A stretch of DNA of 64,000 nt from Podospora pseudoanserina (Eukaryota > Ascomycota > Sordariomycetes > Sordariales > Podosporaceae): the NCBI RefSeq assembly GCF_035222485.1, contig NC_085922.1:2991001-3055000 (forward strand), read 5' to 3'. The translations under genes were made by a program, and so were the position numbers. How positions within the stretch are numbered: the stretch's first letter is position 1; every line of letters starts with the position of its first letter. Shown here one piece after another: positions 45,042 through 55,857 of the stretch. The notes beneath the pieces are model-generated. The model worked only from the letters and a program-made list of their open reading frames with translations. It was not told where the DNA came from and did no database searches.

Positions 45042-46166
45042 TGTGATTATGTGTGGTGGTTATATAAATGGTATGTGGTGGCGCGTAAATGGAATATGCT
45101 ATCGGGGGATATCGCAAAGATGGCTTGATGTCTCGGACGGATGAAGAAGGTAGTGTGATTAAAGAGGCGCTGCCTGCTCGCCGAAATAGAATAATTAAAT
45201 GTACAGGTCAAAAATGAACGTGTTGAAGATTATGGGTTTGAAGTGAGAATATCTCGCGATGTTTTGGAGGAGGAGAGGAGGCAAAAAGGAAAGGATGGGC
45301 GCGTGGAGTGGGTGAGTGGGCAAGGGGGAAGATTATAGGATAAAACCTCAGACGTCACAATCAAAAAGCGGTGCAATTGGTTTAAAAGGGCGACGTTCTC
45401 GGCGGATGGCCACATGGTCTTCAGCAGGCGGCAAAAAGGGGGCTTGGGGGGTCGTTTCAGGTCTGCGACAGAGCGAAGAAAGTCGCACGATGGGGGGATG
45501 GGGGATTAGGTAAGCTTGGTTGGGTGGTGATTGGTTGGTGGTGGGGGGGGAGCATCGTGGATGGTGCTTTGGGTTGGGCCGTGCTGATGGGTGGTGGATG
45601 GGTGCACTGTTGGGAATGTGAGGAACGGGAGATCTTCTTCTGCGGGTGTTTTATGAGGTCGTTTTGCAGGTTGATGAATGGGAAGGGAAGATGAGTGCAA
45701 AAGGGGATCACATGACCCGACACGTGATGACCCCAGATCTCGGATCTGCCAAGAATTTGGACACTGTTTAAGCCTGAAAAGTTGGGAATGAACAAAACCC
45801 CGGCTTGTCCCGCTCGTTGCAAAAGGTGGGATGTTCGAAAACGCCCGGACCAATTTCCAATTGGAAAGAAGCTTGGACCCAAAAAAATTGTTGGACGTTC
45901 GGTTGCTCGTTCGTCTGTTTCGAGAGGTGTGTGAGTGAGCGAGCGAGCGAGCGAGCTTCTTCCCGGCCGATAATTTCAAGACTTTTTCTAAACAGTCGGC
46001 AGTTGAACCTTTTCGGGTGTAATTCAAAAGGGGGAACCTACAGACGACGCCAGAGTTACAGTAGCGACCGCCGAAGCTCTCTCCCTCCGGGGACAGCGAC
46101 ATCCTTTCCCACCCCGCCGTAAACCACCCCCCCGCCGTGGGACATACACATATAACGACGGAAGCT
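45042..46166. promoter_or_regulatory. Divergent intergenic region, 77-aa gene / uS5m
   Basis: 1.1 kb without a supported gene. It contains a (GAGC)n tract at about 45936-45956 and a C/A-rich stretch. The minus-strand frame 45506-46255 is low-complexity and runs into the uS5m start, so it is a shadow. Confidence 0.45.
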
Positions 46167-47800
46167 ATGAGTGTGGCAGCTCGCCCAGCAGCCAGGAGGC
46201 TCGCCTCCTCGTTTGGCTTCCTCTCGACGACAGCCCCGACGACAACCACTTCCACAACCTCGTCCTCGTCCTCTCGAACACCACCACAATCCCGCCCCTT
46301 CTCCTCCCCCCCGCCCCCAAGCCCGTAAGCACCGCTTCCGCAGCATCACCGCCCACGAAATGGGCCTCATCAAAAAGAACCCCGCCGCCGTCCCAGACGA
46401 GGAAATAGAAAAGCTCCGCGCCAAGTCCCGATTCCGCCCCCTCACCTCCCGCGACCTGGGCGTGCCCGAAAAACGCGACCCCCTGGCCTCCCAGGAGAGC
46501 CTCGACGAGTTCACGGCGGAAACCTTCACAAAGTATACCCCCGCCGAAAAAGCCGAGCTCGCCAGGATGTACACCCCCGAGCAAATTGCCGCCCTCGAGG
46601 CCGGCGAAGCGACCATCAACCCGAGGGATCTCACCATTCAGGGGAGGCTGAGAACCGACATCTACCGCATGCCGTATATTGACGACTTTGCCGAGCACCA
46701 GCCCATTATCGACAAGCGCCCCCCGGCCTCCCGCAGCAGGAAGATCTCCCCCCCCGACCCGAACGCGAGGTTCATGAACACGGATGAGTTTGTTAGTGAT
46801 TTGATCCAGTGGGCGGACAAGTTTCGTGTTGGGGAGCCGACGGGGACGTTGAGGAGACTGGAGGACTTTGTTCCGGAGGAGTGGAAAAAGGTCAAGGAGG
46901 GACAGTGGCCTGGGGAGGTGAGGGATGATGCTCACAAGGAGTTTAAAAAGTATCTGCAGGAGGAGATCAACAAGGCGGCCAAGCAGCAGGAGAATGGGGG
47001 GGTTGTGAGCGGTGGGCCGACGGATGCGGATGTGCTGAGCTATATCATTGAGCGGTCGGTCATGACGGACAAGAATATCCAGACTCAAAGCTCGCTCGCG
47101 CTGGCGTTGCCGGATAAGGTGCCTGGTGTGGCGGGGTTGTACAAGGCGGCGGTTGACCCGGCGGATGAGGGGTTGGACGAGACGGGTATCTACCAGGATT
47201 TGAAGAGGAGGAGCGGGATGAGTGTGCAGGAGATTCTGGCACTGCAGTGCAAGACGTTGGTGGTGAATTATGTGAGCAACCAGACGAGGATGGGCAAGAT
47301 TCAGAGCACGGTCACGATTGTGGTTGCGGGCAACGGGGACGGGTGGGTGGGGTTGGGGTATGCGAAGAGCCAGGAGCCGATGGTGGCGGCCACGAAGGCG
47401 AGGTTGGACGCCATCAGCAAGATGAGGCCGGTGAGGAGGTATGAGAATAGGACGATTTTTGGGAACGTGGAGGCCAAGGTTTCGGGGACGGTGGTGAAGT
47501 TGTTTGCTAGGCCGCCTGGTATTTTTTTTTCCCTTTGACCCTCGGAGTTGCGGTGATGCTGACGAGAAATAAAAAACAGGGTTCGGTCTGAGAGTCCAGC
47601 ACCGCATTTTCGAAATCTGCCGCGCGGCGGGTATTTATGATCTGTCGGCTCGCGTCCCCCGGTCTCGCAACCCGATGAACACGGTCAAGGCCACGTTTGA
47701 GGCGCTGTTTAACCAAAAGGACCCCGAGGAGATCGCCATGGGACGGGGGAGGAAGCTGGTGGATGTGAGAAAGGTGTATTATGGCGGTGCTACTCAGTAA
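46167..47800 (+). CDS. Mitochondrial ribosomal protein uS5m (MRPS5)
   Basis: Small-subunit mitoribosomal protein. The ATG at 46167 opens an Arg/Ser/Thr-rich presequence ([20 protein letters not shown] ... RPFSS). The conserved part ([15 protein letters not shown] onward) is in the next frame, starting after the seven-C run at 46306-46312; one C fewer would fuse them, so this is probably a sequence error or a real frameshift. The main exon runs to 47518, then a 61-nt intron (GTATTT donor, GCTGAC branch) and the last exon 47580-47800. The S5 fold is plain: [57 protein letters not shown], then [15 protein letters not shown] fungal-specific N-terminal extension of about 290 residues precedes it. 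High GC3 creates a 480-codon antisense frame with no meaning. Confidence 0.92.
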
Positions 47801-48033
47801 ATCTTGAAACAAAACTTCTCCTGTGCATATAAAAGAACTTTAGAGGGGGGGGTGGTAGTGTGTAAGAAAAGGATGGTAGATATTGTACAATTGTATAAAA
47901 ACATGTTTGATTCAAGTAAAGGAAATGTAAAAGGAAGGGTGGTGTGAAGCGGTTGTTGTATTGGGTATCATATCTTTTGCTTTTCTTGCTCATATCTTTC
48001 CTTCTGTGATTTGTTATGTCTATATGACTTTTC

Positions 48034-48456
48034 TCACTCATCATCATCATCATCATCATCATCATAGTGATCCCCCTCCTGATGTTGTTGTTGTTGTTGT
48101 TGCTGATCACCCCCGCCGCCCCAGCCCATCTCCTGCTGCAGAACAATGCTGTAGACACTTGCTTTTAGGAGGGTGAACACCAACGAGGTCTTGCGCTCGA
48201 GCTCGCGGAGGCCGTCGAGGATTTCGACTGTGGGGTTGGAGGCTAGGGTGTCGAGGAGGGAGGCGAGCTGTGGGGTGGAGAGGGGTGTTAGATTTTGACG
48301 ATGATGATGGTGAAAGGGAAACGAAAGGAGGGAAGGGACAACCTTTTTCATGTTATCTGCCAACCGCTCATATTCCTCGAGGACTTCTTGCTCTGTTGGG
48401 GTGAGTTCTGGGGGGGAGCCGGGGTGGAGGGCGGAGGTGGGGCGGGGGATGTCCAT
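48034..48456 (-). CDS. dad3: DASH complex subunit Dad3
   Basis: Part of the DASH/Dam1 ring that couples kinetochores to microtubules in fungi. Exons 48456-48343 and 48267-48034 (75-nt intron with CTAAC branch, phase 0), 115 residues. The splice fuses NMKK to LASLLDTLASNPTVEILDGL and gives the hallmark RELERKTSLVFTLLKASVYS, IVLQQEM. Reading through the intron would insert 25 His/Pro-rich residues that do not belong. The C-terminus is unusual: GWGGGGDQQQQQQQHQEGDHY followed by eight Asp and a Glu, encoded by CAA/CAG and GAT microsatellites; length may vary between strains. Confidence 0.92.
   Translation of the reverse strand: MDIPRPTSALHPGSPPELTPTEQEVLEEYERLADNMKKVVPSLLSFPFHHHHRQNLTPLSTPQLASLLDTLASNPTVEILDGLRELERKTSLVFTLLKASVYSIVLQQEMGWGGGGDQQQQQQQHQEGDHYDDDDDDDDE
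48043..48108. repeat. Trinucleotide microsatellites in the Dad3 tail
   Basis: A run of about eight ATC units followed, after a short spacer, by six GTT units (plus-strand view). They encode the poly-Asp and poly-Gln ends of Dad3 on the minus strand. Confidence 0.9.
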
Positions 48457-48940
48457 TCTGCTTGCTTTGTAATTTCTGAGTTGGGTAGGTATGTGGTTGT
48501 GAAGGTGAAGGCAAGTGGTAAGTAGTGAGAGTATTGTCGTGAGTTGATGAGATATGGCGGTCGTAATAATTGAAGAATGAGAGAAGTGACGCGCGTGGGG
48601 TCAAGCTTGAGAGGTGTGAGGTGAAGTTGGTGTAATTAAGTGGGGCGAGGGGTGTGTTCAATACGGTTATTTACAGCTTTACGTGGGATGGGCGGTATAT
48701 TAAGTTGTTTCAGGGGGTTTGTTGACCATGTCTCTTCACGTTGACTTCCATCAAGATGGTGTTAAAGAGACCGGTTCAGAATCATTGAGCTGAGTTCATA
48801 AGTAAGAAACCGCCTCTGTCAAAGAAGAGCGATACACCCTCCGGATCCGAGGGCGATGAAAATGCGACAAACAAAACCCAAACACAAAAGAAAGCCTATC
48901 CACCATATAGTCTTCCAAATCCAACTTCCGTCGGACGATG
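48457..48940. other. Dad3 upstream region
   Basis: 484 bases between two minus-strand genes, with no supported frame. Confidence 0.4.
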
Positions 48941-49404
48941 TCATTTCTTCTTCATATCCTTCCTCTTACTCTTATCACCGCCACCCTTCTTGTTCCCACC
49001 ACCACCCTTCCCCTTGGTGCCATCCTTAAGCGGATCACTCCACGTCTCATCACTTCCCCAAGCTGTCATGCTGGCCCCTTGGCTAGAGTAATACGCCGCG
49101 TCCGCAGCCGTGAAGGCGTCGTCTTCTTCTCCTCTGCTGTTGGTGTTATCGCCGTATGACATCTTTGTACTTTTGCTCGCTGTCGGAGGCGGCGCTGTTG
49201 ACGATTCGTCTCTCAAAACTAAACCGATTGTGAGCTAGTGATATAACAACATTGTAAATGGGTAGGTAAAAGCGTTTGCTTGCCTATATCTTGCAACAAG
49301 ATCATGGACAGAACAAAGAGCCGGGCTGCCAACCTTTTCTCTCCTTCTGGTAAGAAGCCAAAATCCCACAGTGGCCTTCTCTCCTGCCAGAATATTTTGG
49401 TCAA
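48941..49404 (-). CDS. Putative small membrane protein with Gly/Lys-rich tail
   Basis: Tentative two-exon model: 49404-49284 and 49218-48941, joined by a 65-nt GC-AG intron (GCAAGC donor, TTTAG acceptor), 132 residues. Exon 1 reads MTKIFWQERRPLWDFGFLPE, then KRLAARLFVLSMILLQDI, one possible membrane helix. Exon 2 is Ser/Asp-rich (AWGSDETWSDPLKDG) and ends GGGGNKKGGGDKSKRKDMKKK. Exon 2 alone, from the ATG of MSYGDNTNSRGEEDD, may instead be a 73-residue soluble protein. The frames and split codon fit the two-exon model exactly, but the branch point is weak. I recognise no family. Confidence 0.45.
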
Positions 49405-50502
49405 TTTGAGGCTACCTACGCCCAGCTAGCAAGACTCACCATTCGCGCTATTAGGTCAAAGAAAAAAAATAAGTAGACGAGCGCTGACTGCGAGTTTGTG
49501 AAGCCAGGCTAATAGATCCTCTAGTGTTGCAAATATCTCACCATTTCCCCCTCACTTGTATACCATTCAACCCCTCATCAGCCACCACCAGCCGCTTGGT
49601 GATACCCTCAGTCCTCTACACAAACCGGTGATGACATACCCCCGTGGTTCTTTCCCATGGTGTCCCTCCCAGAACCCGGAGTACTCTCCGTCACCGTCGC
49701 AGCCAGTCAAACAGAGTCCTTTCTTGTGTCACGAGCTTGTCCAAGGAGTGCTAACCCTCTAGATAAGCGTCGGTGATGTGTGTGTCGGCCATTGGTTTCC
49801 TCCCCTGTACTCTGAAATTGCAACAGTTGATGGCTTGCAAGAAAAGCGATGGGAATGCTCCGGAGGCTAAGAGAAAAGTTGCTGTTGAAGAGAATAGACC
49901 GCGAGGTGAGAGGACGGACAGCCCGGCATAGTTGGGAGCCTCAGCTGAAAGGGCATGCACTTGTACAACTCTAGATGGGACGCATGACCTGCCTCCCCAA
50001 CGCCATTGATGTATCAGCATCACCTGACAGCTATATTCCTGGAATGGCTCTTCGGGAACTGGCGATTAGTGATTCATGCCATTTTCTTTCCTAGGAATCT
50101 TCCGGGCGCATTGCAAACATCCATGGTCGCAAAGCCGTTTACGGTATTCCCTGTCCAAGGAACTTGCAGCTGAGACACACCAATCGGGCTTCAAGAGACA
50201 CCAGACCGATCAAAAAAACATTTACCCAAAACAGGGCAAAACTTGCGTGTATATGCGTCAGTAGAAAAGTAGCTTCAATTCGCCCAGAGAGCCTTGAACA
50301 GCCCTCGAAATACCTAACCAGATTGCTCTGCTGCCTATGAGATCGAACGGTGGGTCCAATGATTTCGGCTAATGCTGATGCTTGTTTATCCCAGGTAACC
50401 AGTTCGTAGCTTCGCCCTTCCATACCGGACGTCAGCTATCCCTGTGGTCTATGTCTGACCCAAGACGCGCTGAAGTGTCGTTTCGTCGCCGGCTTCACAG
50501 AC
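49405..50502. other. 1.1-kb stretch without a supported gene
   Basis: Short frames on both strands, none with protein character. It probably holds the promoter of the 49404 gene and the 3' flank of p23. Confidence 0.45.
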
Positions 50503-51550
50503 TTAAGCAACCTCCTTGCCATCGTCCGCCTTGGGGGCGTCCTTCTTGGCGGCCTCCTCCTCTTCACCCTCGAGAGGAGGCATGTCGTCGTCCGATTCCT
50601 CCTCGTCATCGCCCTCGGGCATACCAGCCCCAGCACCGAGCTTGGAGAAATCGATGCCACCGAAGTCGCCGCCAGCGCCACCTGCGAAACAATAAGTCAG
50701 CAAAATGATCATGGCCCAAGAAGTCGAAAAGCCAAGAATCCGATGGTAGAGTCGGATCAAGCCTGTCGTGTCTCGGATCCGCTTTTCCATCCGACCGCGC
50801 AATGTATTCGGCCAAGTTACGTACCCATGCCAGGCATGCCACCTATCAGACACAATGTGTTTAGCATACGCTGCAACAAGGTGTTTTGTCAGGAGTTTAG
50901 GAAGTTACTCACCCATGCCACCAAATTGCGAGAAGTCCTCCTCCTCAGCCTCGTTCTGCTCGTCCTCATCAACCCACTTGTCGAAATCGGTCTTGAGGAA
51001 GTGCATCTTTTTAGACTCCTTGAGCAGGCGAGGCCAGTACTCCTCGGTCAGCTCCTTCTTGCGCAGCTTCATCTCAACGTCGCGAGCCGTGTGGTTGATT
51101 TTGCTCGCGGTAGGGTCGATCTCGGCGTAGAACTCGAGCTCGACATGGTAGGTCTTCTTGAGGGTGTCGGAGTGACCGGTGAATGTGAGACCGGTGGGCT
51201 TCACGTCCAGCTTGATATTGGACGCTGGCACATCGGGGACGTTGATGGTGAGGTAGATAAAGTTCTTCTCGGGGTCGGCGTTGGAGGAGCGCTGCGCCCA
51301 GAGGACTGCAGATGGCGAGACATGGTCAGTCTTGTCAATTTTTGAGAGGGTTTGGATTGCGGTGAACAGGAAGGGCAGCAGTTCGCCAGACCTCAGCTGT
51401 CGCGAACCACGACCCGGGGAGGCGGAGACCGGGGGGCGTCGTTGAGCTACCAGGCCAGTGTGTTCGGTCTACCCTTTTGAAGGATTTTGCCATGGTGAGA
51501 AACAAAACTCGGATCGGCTACTTACCCTCAGGTGTTACGGTGCTGGCCAT
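50503..51550 (-). CDS. Hsp90 co-chaperone p23 (Sba1/Wos2)
   Basis: Binds the closed ATP state of Hsp90 and slows its ATPase. Four exons: 51550-51526, 51305-50913, 50842-50825 (18-nt microexon) and 50681-50503, giving 204 residues. MASTVTPE joins VLWAQRSSNADPEKNFIYLT at a split Val codon. The CS domain holds LTFTGHSDTLKKTYHVELEF and LRKKELTEEYWPRLLKES, then the p23 signature FDKWVDEDEQ. The Gly/Met hinge is built from the microexon, with each junction splitting a GGT codon: GGMGGMPGMGGGAGGDFGGI. The acidic tail (EGDDEEESDDDMPPLEGEEE) is family-typical. Introns are 220, 70 and 143 nt, larger than average here. Divergent from the Vps24 gene 1.16 kb away. Confidence 0.94.
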
Positions 51551-52709
51551 TGTGATGTGTGCTGGAGGGTGAAAAATGAGTAAACTGCCGATGGGTTGAA
51601 GTTCGTGGAGGAGGGGTAGCTTCTCAGGCGCTTAGCTAGAACTCACGTTAAGAAGAAAGTTCAAGGAACAAGGGAGAGAGATCGTTCGGGTGGAAAGTTT
51701 GATGGAGCGGTGGTATTGAGCAAAGATCGTGAATTCACTACGACTGCTGCAGAAAATTGTTTGGGAGGTGGACGTCGTTGGAGGGGAGACGCGGGTGTCT
51801 TGGTTTATTTGTGACGAGGCTGCACCTGCCTGCTTCCCTTCCCAGCCAGCCAGGGCGTTGGTGGAATTCATGAGAAGCCCAAAGATTAAGCTGCACGGGC
51901 CATCGGCAGGGCTGAGGTCACCAATTGCGGGGGACTACGGCTACGGACACGAGCGTACGATACTACTACCAAGCGATCTAGGAAGGTTGGTGACCGTTCT
52001 AGAAGCTATTTCGTCTTATGGTCTACACTATAAATATACTCTGGCCTGTACAGCCTTGTATCTTACCTCTTCGATGCGAGTTCACAGCATCAAACCCAAA
52101 AAGGTCTTGTCAAGATAGTTACACCACAGTTAGTGTCGAGTGAGGGGTAGCAGTTGGGGGAGGTCTCTATTAATGTAGGATTCATGTGCCCCTTTTACAA
52201 CACATGCCGAGTGTTGCACAAGAAATCCGTAAATCTACCCAATAGGAAGGAAGATAAGCTGCTCTTACTGCATAGTTTCATCCGACGGTGAAGTGACCGA
52301 AGAGCAAAGAGATGAAAATGGCACAAGCTCCAGCTTCAGGAGAAGTCCACTGCGGGGCTCGCCTTGGCGGGCCGCTGCAGCGGGGTCGGGACAGTTCCAC
52401 ATCCAGGTCAGGGTTATAGCGGGGACTTTCGAGACACAGGGTTATGCACCAGTCCCTTGCAAAGTGAGGCTCCAAATCGCCAACCTGAGTCCCACCTTGG
52501 CTTCGTTCCCCAATCTGGAAACGACGTCAGCGCCCACCCGCCAACCGCGACACGTACGACGACGACGACAACGACTCAACTATCACCACCCCTTTACCCC
52601 AACTTTAGCACATCCATCGCTCACCCATAACACCGGCGGGAGGGGGGCGACACTGTCCACTCAATCCACCACCAATCTCCTCCCAACCTCAGCGCAAACC
52701 ACCACCAAA
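51551..52709. promoter_or_regulatory. Divergent intergenic region, p23 / Vps24
   Basis: 1.16 kb with no supported gene. The 275-codon plus-strand frame 52293-53120 runs through the Vps24 first exon and intron in another frame and is a shadow. Confidence 0.45.
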
Positions 52710-53514
52710 ATGGAAACCTTCCGCTCCCTCTTCACCAAACCCGACCCTCAAGCACAGGTATGTGTTTTATCCCTCTTATTGCCCTCCTGTCCAACCGCCC
52801 TTCCCCCATTCCCCTTCCCAGTATCTAACCCCCCCCTCCCCCCCCTCTCAGGTGCGCAAATGCAACGCCCTCCTCCGCCAAAACATCCGCCGCATCGACC
52901 GCGACATCCTCAACGCCCGCGCAATCGAAACCAAAACCAAAAACCTCATCCTCGCAGCCGACAAACGCGCCCAACGCCTCGGCCCAAACCACCAGCAAAC
53001 CAAGCAAGCCCAGCGCGAAATCCGCGACTTCGCCCGCGAGCTCGTCAAGCGCCGCAAGGAGACCAACCGTCTCCACACCTTCAAAGCCCAGCTCACCTCC
53101 GTCCAAATGCAAGTCAATGAAGCATTCGCCCTCCGCAAGATAGAAGGGAGCATCAAAGCCAGCGTCGGCATCATGAAGGACGTCAACACCTTGATTCGCC
53201 TGCCCGAGCTGGCGGGGACGATGCAGGAGTTGAGTGTGGAGTTGATGAAGGCGGGGATTATAGAGGAGATGGTCGGGGATGCGCTGCCCGAGACGGAGGT
53301 GTATGAAGAAGAGGAGGAGGAGGCTGAGGAGGAGGTGGAGAAGGTGTTGGGTGAGATCTTGAAGGATAGGATGGACAAGACGGGTGCGCTGCCTAGTGCG
53401 CCGCTGCCGCAGAAGCAAAAGCAGCAGCAGCAACAGGTGGAGGAGGACGAGGAGGAGGATACAGAGGCCATGATGGACCAGATGAGGAATCGGTTGGAGG
53501 CGTTGAGGAGTTGA
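52710..53514 (+). CDS. vps24: ESCRT-III subunit Vps24 (CHMP3)
   Basis: Snf7-family protein that co-assembles with Vps2 on Snf7 filaments for membrane scission at multivesicular bodies. Exons 52710-52757 and 52852-53514 (94-nt, C-rich intron with TATCTAAC branch, phase 0), 236 residues. The N-terminal METFRSLFTKPDPQAQVRKC is the typical start; helix 1 basic stretch IRRIDRDILNARAIETKTKN; helix 2 REIRDFARELVKRRKETNRL; and ASVGIMKDVNTLIRLPELAG with ELMKAGIIEEMVGDAL is diagnostic of Vps24. The acidic linker (EEEEEEAEEEVEKVLGEIL) and a poly-Gln stretch precede the C-terminal MIT-interacting motif DQMRNRLEALRS, read by Vps4. Confidence 0.95.
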
Positions 53515-54128
53515 TCTGTGGTCACAGGGCCAAGGTGGTGGAGGAGAGGGTGACAAGGCATCAAAATGCATGGAGTGTGTGCGGGTGGTGAGCTCTTGTT
53601 TTATGTCTCAACATGGGAAATGGGTTAATGTCTGGCGTTGTAGGTGTTATGGTTCATTGGCAAAGATGGCTGCTTTGCGGTCTTGTCTACATACAGTTTG
53701 TTATCCAAGTACATTTCTGGATCTGCCTGTCTTTGTGAAGTAGAATAAGAGAAACGACACAGGAACACAAGGTCGGCTGAACTACTCATATAGCCCCCAG
53801 GTTCTGTCACTCGGAGATTCATGTACCTTACGAGCGCATATTGAACAAGATGAGAGCCAACCAATTCTAGTACTGCAGGAAACAACGGCCAAAGCAAGCA
53901 TTTCACAACCCCTTGCATCGGAGTAAATTCGCTAATCATGATTATACAATTAAGCCAAACACTTAAAAAGGCGGCAGTATCAATCTGTGCCTGCATGTAT
54001 GCACCGCAAGGAAATCTGAGCCCTACCCATCCACCCATGCCGAACCGCCCAAATAAATATCGTATCAAGTTTCCGCTAGCAAGACCCATTAACAACCCCA
54101 TGACTCCTAATCCCAAAGAATGTACTGT
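53515..54128. other. Converging 3' flanks, Vps24 / ALY
   Basis: A minus-strand frame of 163 codons (53625-54116) crosses it but has no family resemblance and biased composition. It is probably UTR sequence, with no gene supported. Confidence 0.45.
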
Positions 54129-55857
54129 TTAAAGAACGTCCTCCTCCATCGCAGCATCACCACCGGCAGCTGGGGCGGCGGCAGCGTTGGCGGCGGCAGG
54201 CTCAGTGGCACCGCTGTCAAAGTAGTCAGCCATCTCAGAGTCAAGCTCCTCGGCAGTCTTCTTGGCTGGGCGGTTGTTGCGGCCCTTGCGAGGAGCCTTC
54301 TTGGCGCCAGCCTTGCCAGCAGCGGGAGCACCCTTGGCGCCATTGGCACCATGCTTGACAGTGGCGGCAGACTTGGGTTGAGCCTTGGGCTGCGCAATAC
54401 GCTGAGCCAGAGTCTTGGGCTGGGGAATGAGATCGGCAGAAGCAACGATCACCTCGACCTGGAGAGAGTTAGACTGTGCTGATTGTTGCATGTCATTCCA
54501 GAGTTAAAACATACCTTGACCGGGCGATTGTCAATGAGAAGACCATTGAGAGTGGAGAAAGCTTTGCTGGCTCCATCGGCGTGGTGGAAAGTGACGTGGG
54601 CGAGACCACGGCTGACACCCCCGGGGCCGTAGGAGATCTCGACCTTCTTGACCTGACCAACAGCTTGCTGGAAGTATTCCTATCGTGGGAGATTTGGTGG
54701 TTAGCGTCAAGCAAAATGTAAGTTCGAGCATCCGTAGCGACTAGTCTCAAGTCCCAAAGACCAGCGTCCTTGAAGAGCCATCGTGTAGCGAGAGTTCGTT
54801 TCGAAAGCGTAACCAAAAATAGCGAGCAGAGCAGTGAGCAACACCCCCCAACAAGCATCACCAGCGACTGGAAGGTGTGCAAAATCCGACATCCACTGAA
54901 ACCATTCGTCCGACCTCGTGCTCCCGTGCGCAGAGCCTCATCTTCGATAGATGACAGTGTATGACGTATCCCACCCATACCCCTATCCGACAGACAGGAG
55001 AAAAATATGCCTAATCCAAAGAAAAGGAACCTGCCTCGCTGGCAACTCCAGCAACCAACAGACACGAGCCCCAGCCCGATGGATTCACCCAGCTATGACT
55101 TGGGGGAGGACGTGTCGTTGTGTTTTCTACAGCTCACTGCTAAGCTCGCTCAAAACGCCATCATCAATCTGGTGACCAGCCAGACGAGATTGTGCGATAT
55201 TCACCCAGCTCGGCGTGCTGTCTGATATATTGCCGGTGCCCTTTGTGGTTGTCTACGCAGTCGTCCCGAACCGTGGGTGCTTGCCAGGCAGCCCAAGCTG
55301 GTTGGAAGGTGCAGTGAGACGCGGGCTTGCTCAACTTCCGGTGGTTTGACAGCAGTATCGTGCGGGGCGCACTTGCGTGTCAGGAAGGAGACTAGGCATC
55401 AAGACAGTCGCTTGCAAGCGCTGAAGGTGTCAAATGACCACCGTAAAAGGTCCACCGAGGACTGGACGTGGGTAGATATCCCGCGGGAATGAAGTGTGTC
55501 GACAAAATCCGAAGGCGTGAAGAGCCTCACTGGTAGTAACATACCTTGATCTGCGCTTCGGAAACATCCTTGGGCTACGCAAAAGTTAGCAAACGGGTCC
55601 ATACAGCAAACAAAGAGATGGGGTGTGTGACATACCAGGTTGCTGACCATGATCTTGCTCTCACCGGTCAAACCGGCACCTTTGCCAGAAGCAGGCTTGG
55701 ATGCAGTCCGGGCAGGCTTGGTGGTTTTCTGGATGCCACCGGCGGGGGCAGCGGCAGGCTTGGCGCCAACAGAGCGACGCTGGGAGCGGCGACGGCCCTG
55801 GCTATTCTTGCGCTGGCTGGAGAGGATCTCATCCAGAGACTGATCGAGTTTGCCCAT
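54129..55857 (-). CDS. mRNA export adaptor Yra1/ALY-REF
   Basis: RRM protein of TREX that hands mRNA to the Mex67 exporter. Exons: 55857-55636, 55574-55545 (30 nt), 54679-54515 and 54458-54129, giving 248 residues, all junctions phase 0. The N-terminal REF box is KLDQSLDEILSSQRK. The RRM has RNP2 IMVSNL, the 30-nt exon PKDVSEAQIK, then EYFQQAVGQVKKVEISYG and RNP1 RGLAHVTF. A Gly/Ala/Lys-rich RNA-binding region follows, then the C-terminal REF box KKTAEELDSEMADYF. Introns 1 and 3 are 61 and 56 nt; intron 2 is 865 nt, some ten times the local norm, with GTATGT donor and GCTAAC branch. Yeast YRA1 also carries one very long intron that autoregulates it; the same is possible here (inference). Confidence 0.95.

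Noticed and set aside
45506-46255. 249-codon minus-strand frame upstream of uS5m
   Set aside because: Low-complexity Ser/Pro/His text, no family, and it overlaps the uS5m start and presequence.
46165-47607. 480-codon minus-strand open frame
   Set aside because: It lies exactly antisense to uS5m. Strong GC3 bias in the real gene removes stops from the opposite frame, and the text is Arg/His/Pro-rich and meaningless.
52293-53120. 275-codon plus-strand frame
   Set aside because: It crosses Vps24 exon 1, its intron and exon 2 in another frame. The Arg/Pro-rich end is the frame-shifted view of Vps24.
53625-54116. 163-codon minus-strand frame with a hydrophobic N-terminus
   Set aside because: It sits between two 3' ends, lacks the codon bias of its neighbours and resembles no family I know.
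54493-55065. 190-codon minus-strand frame inside the long ALY intron
   Set aside because: It runs from the intron into the RRM exon in the wrong frame. No independent support for a nested gene or cassette exon.
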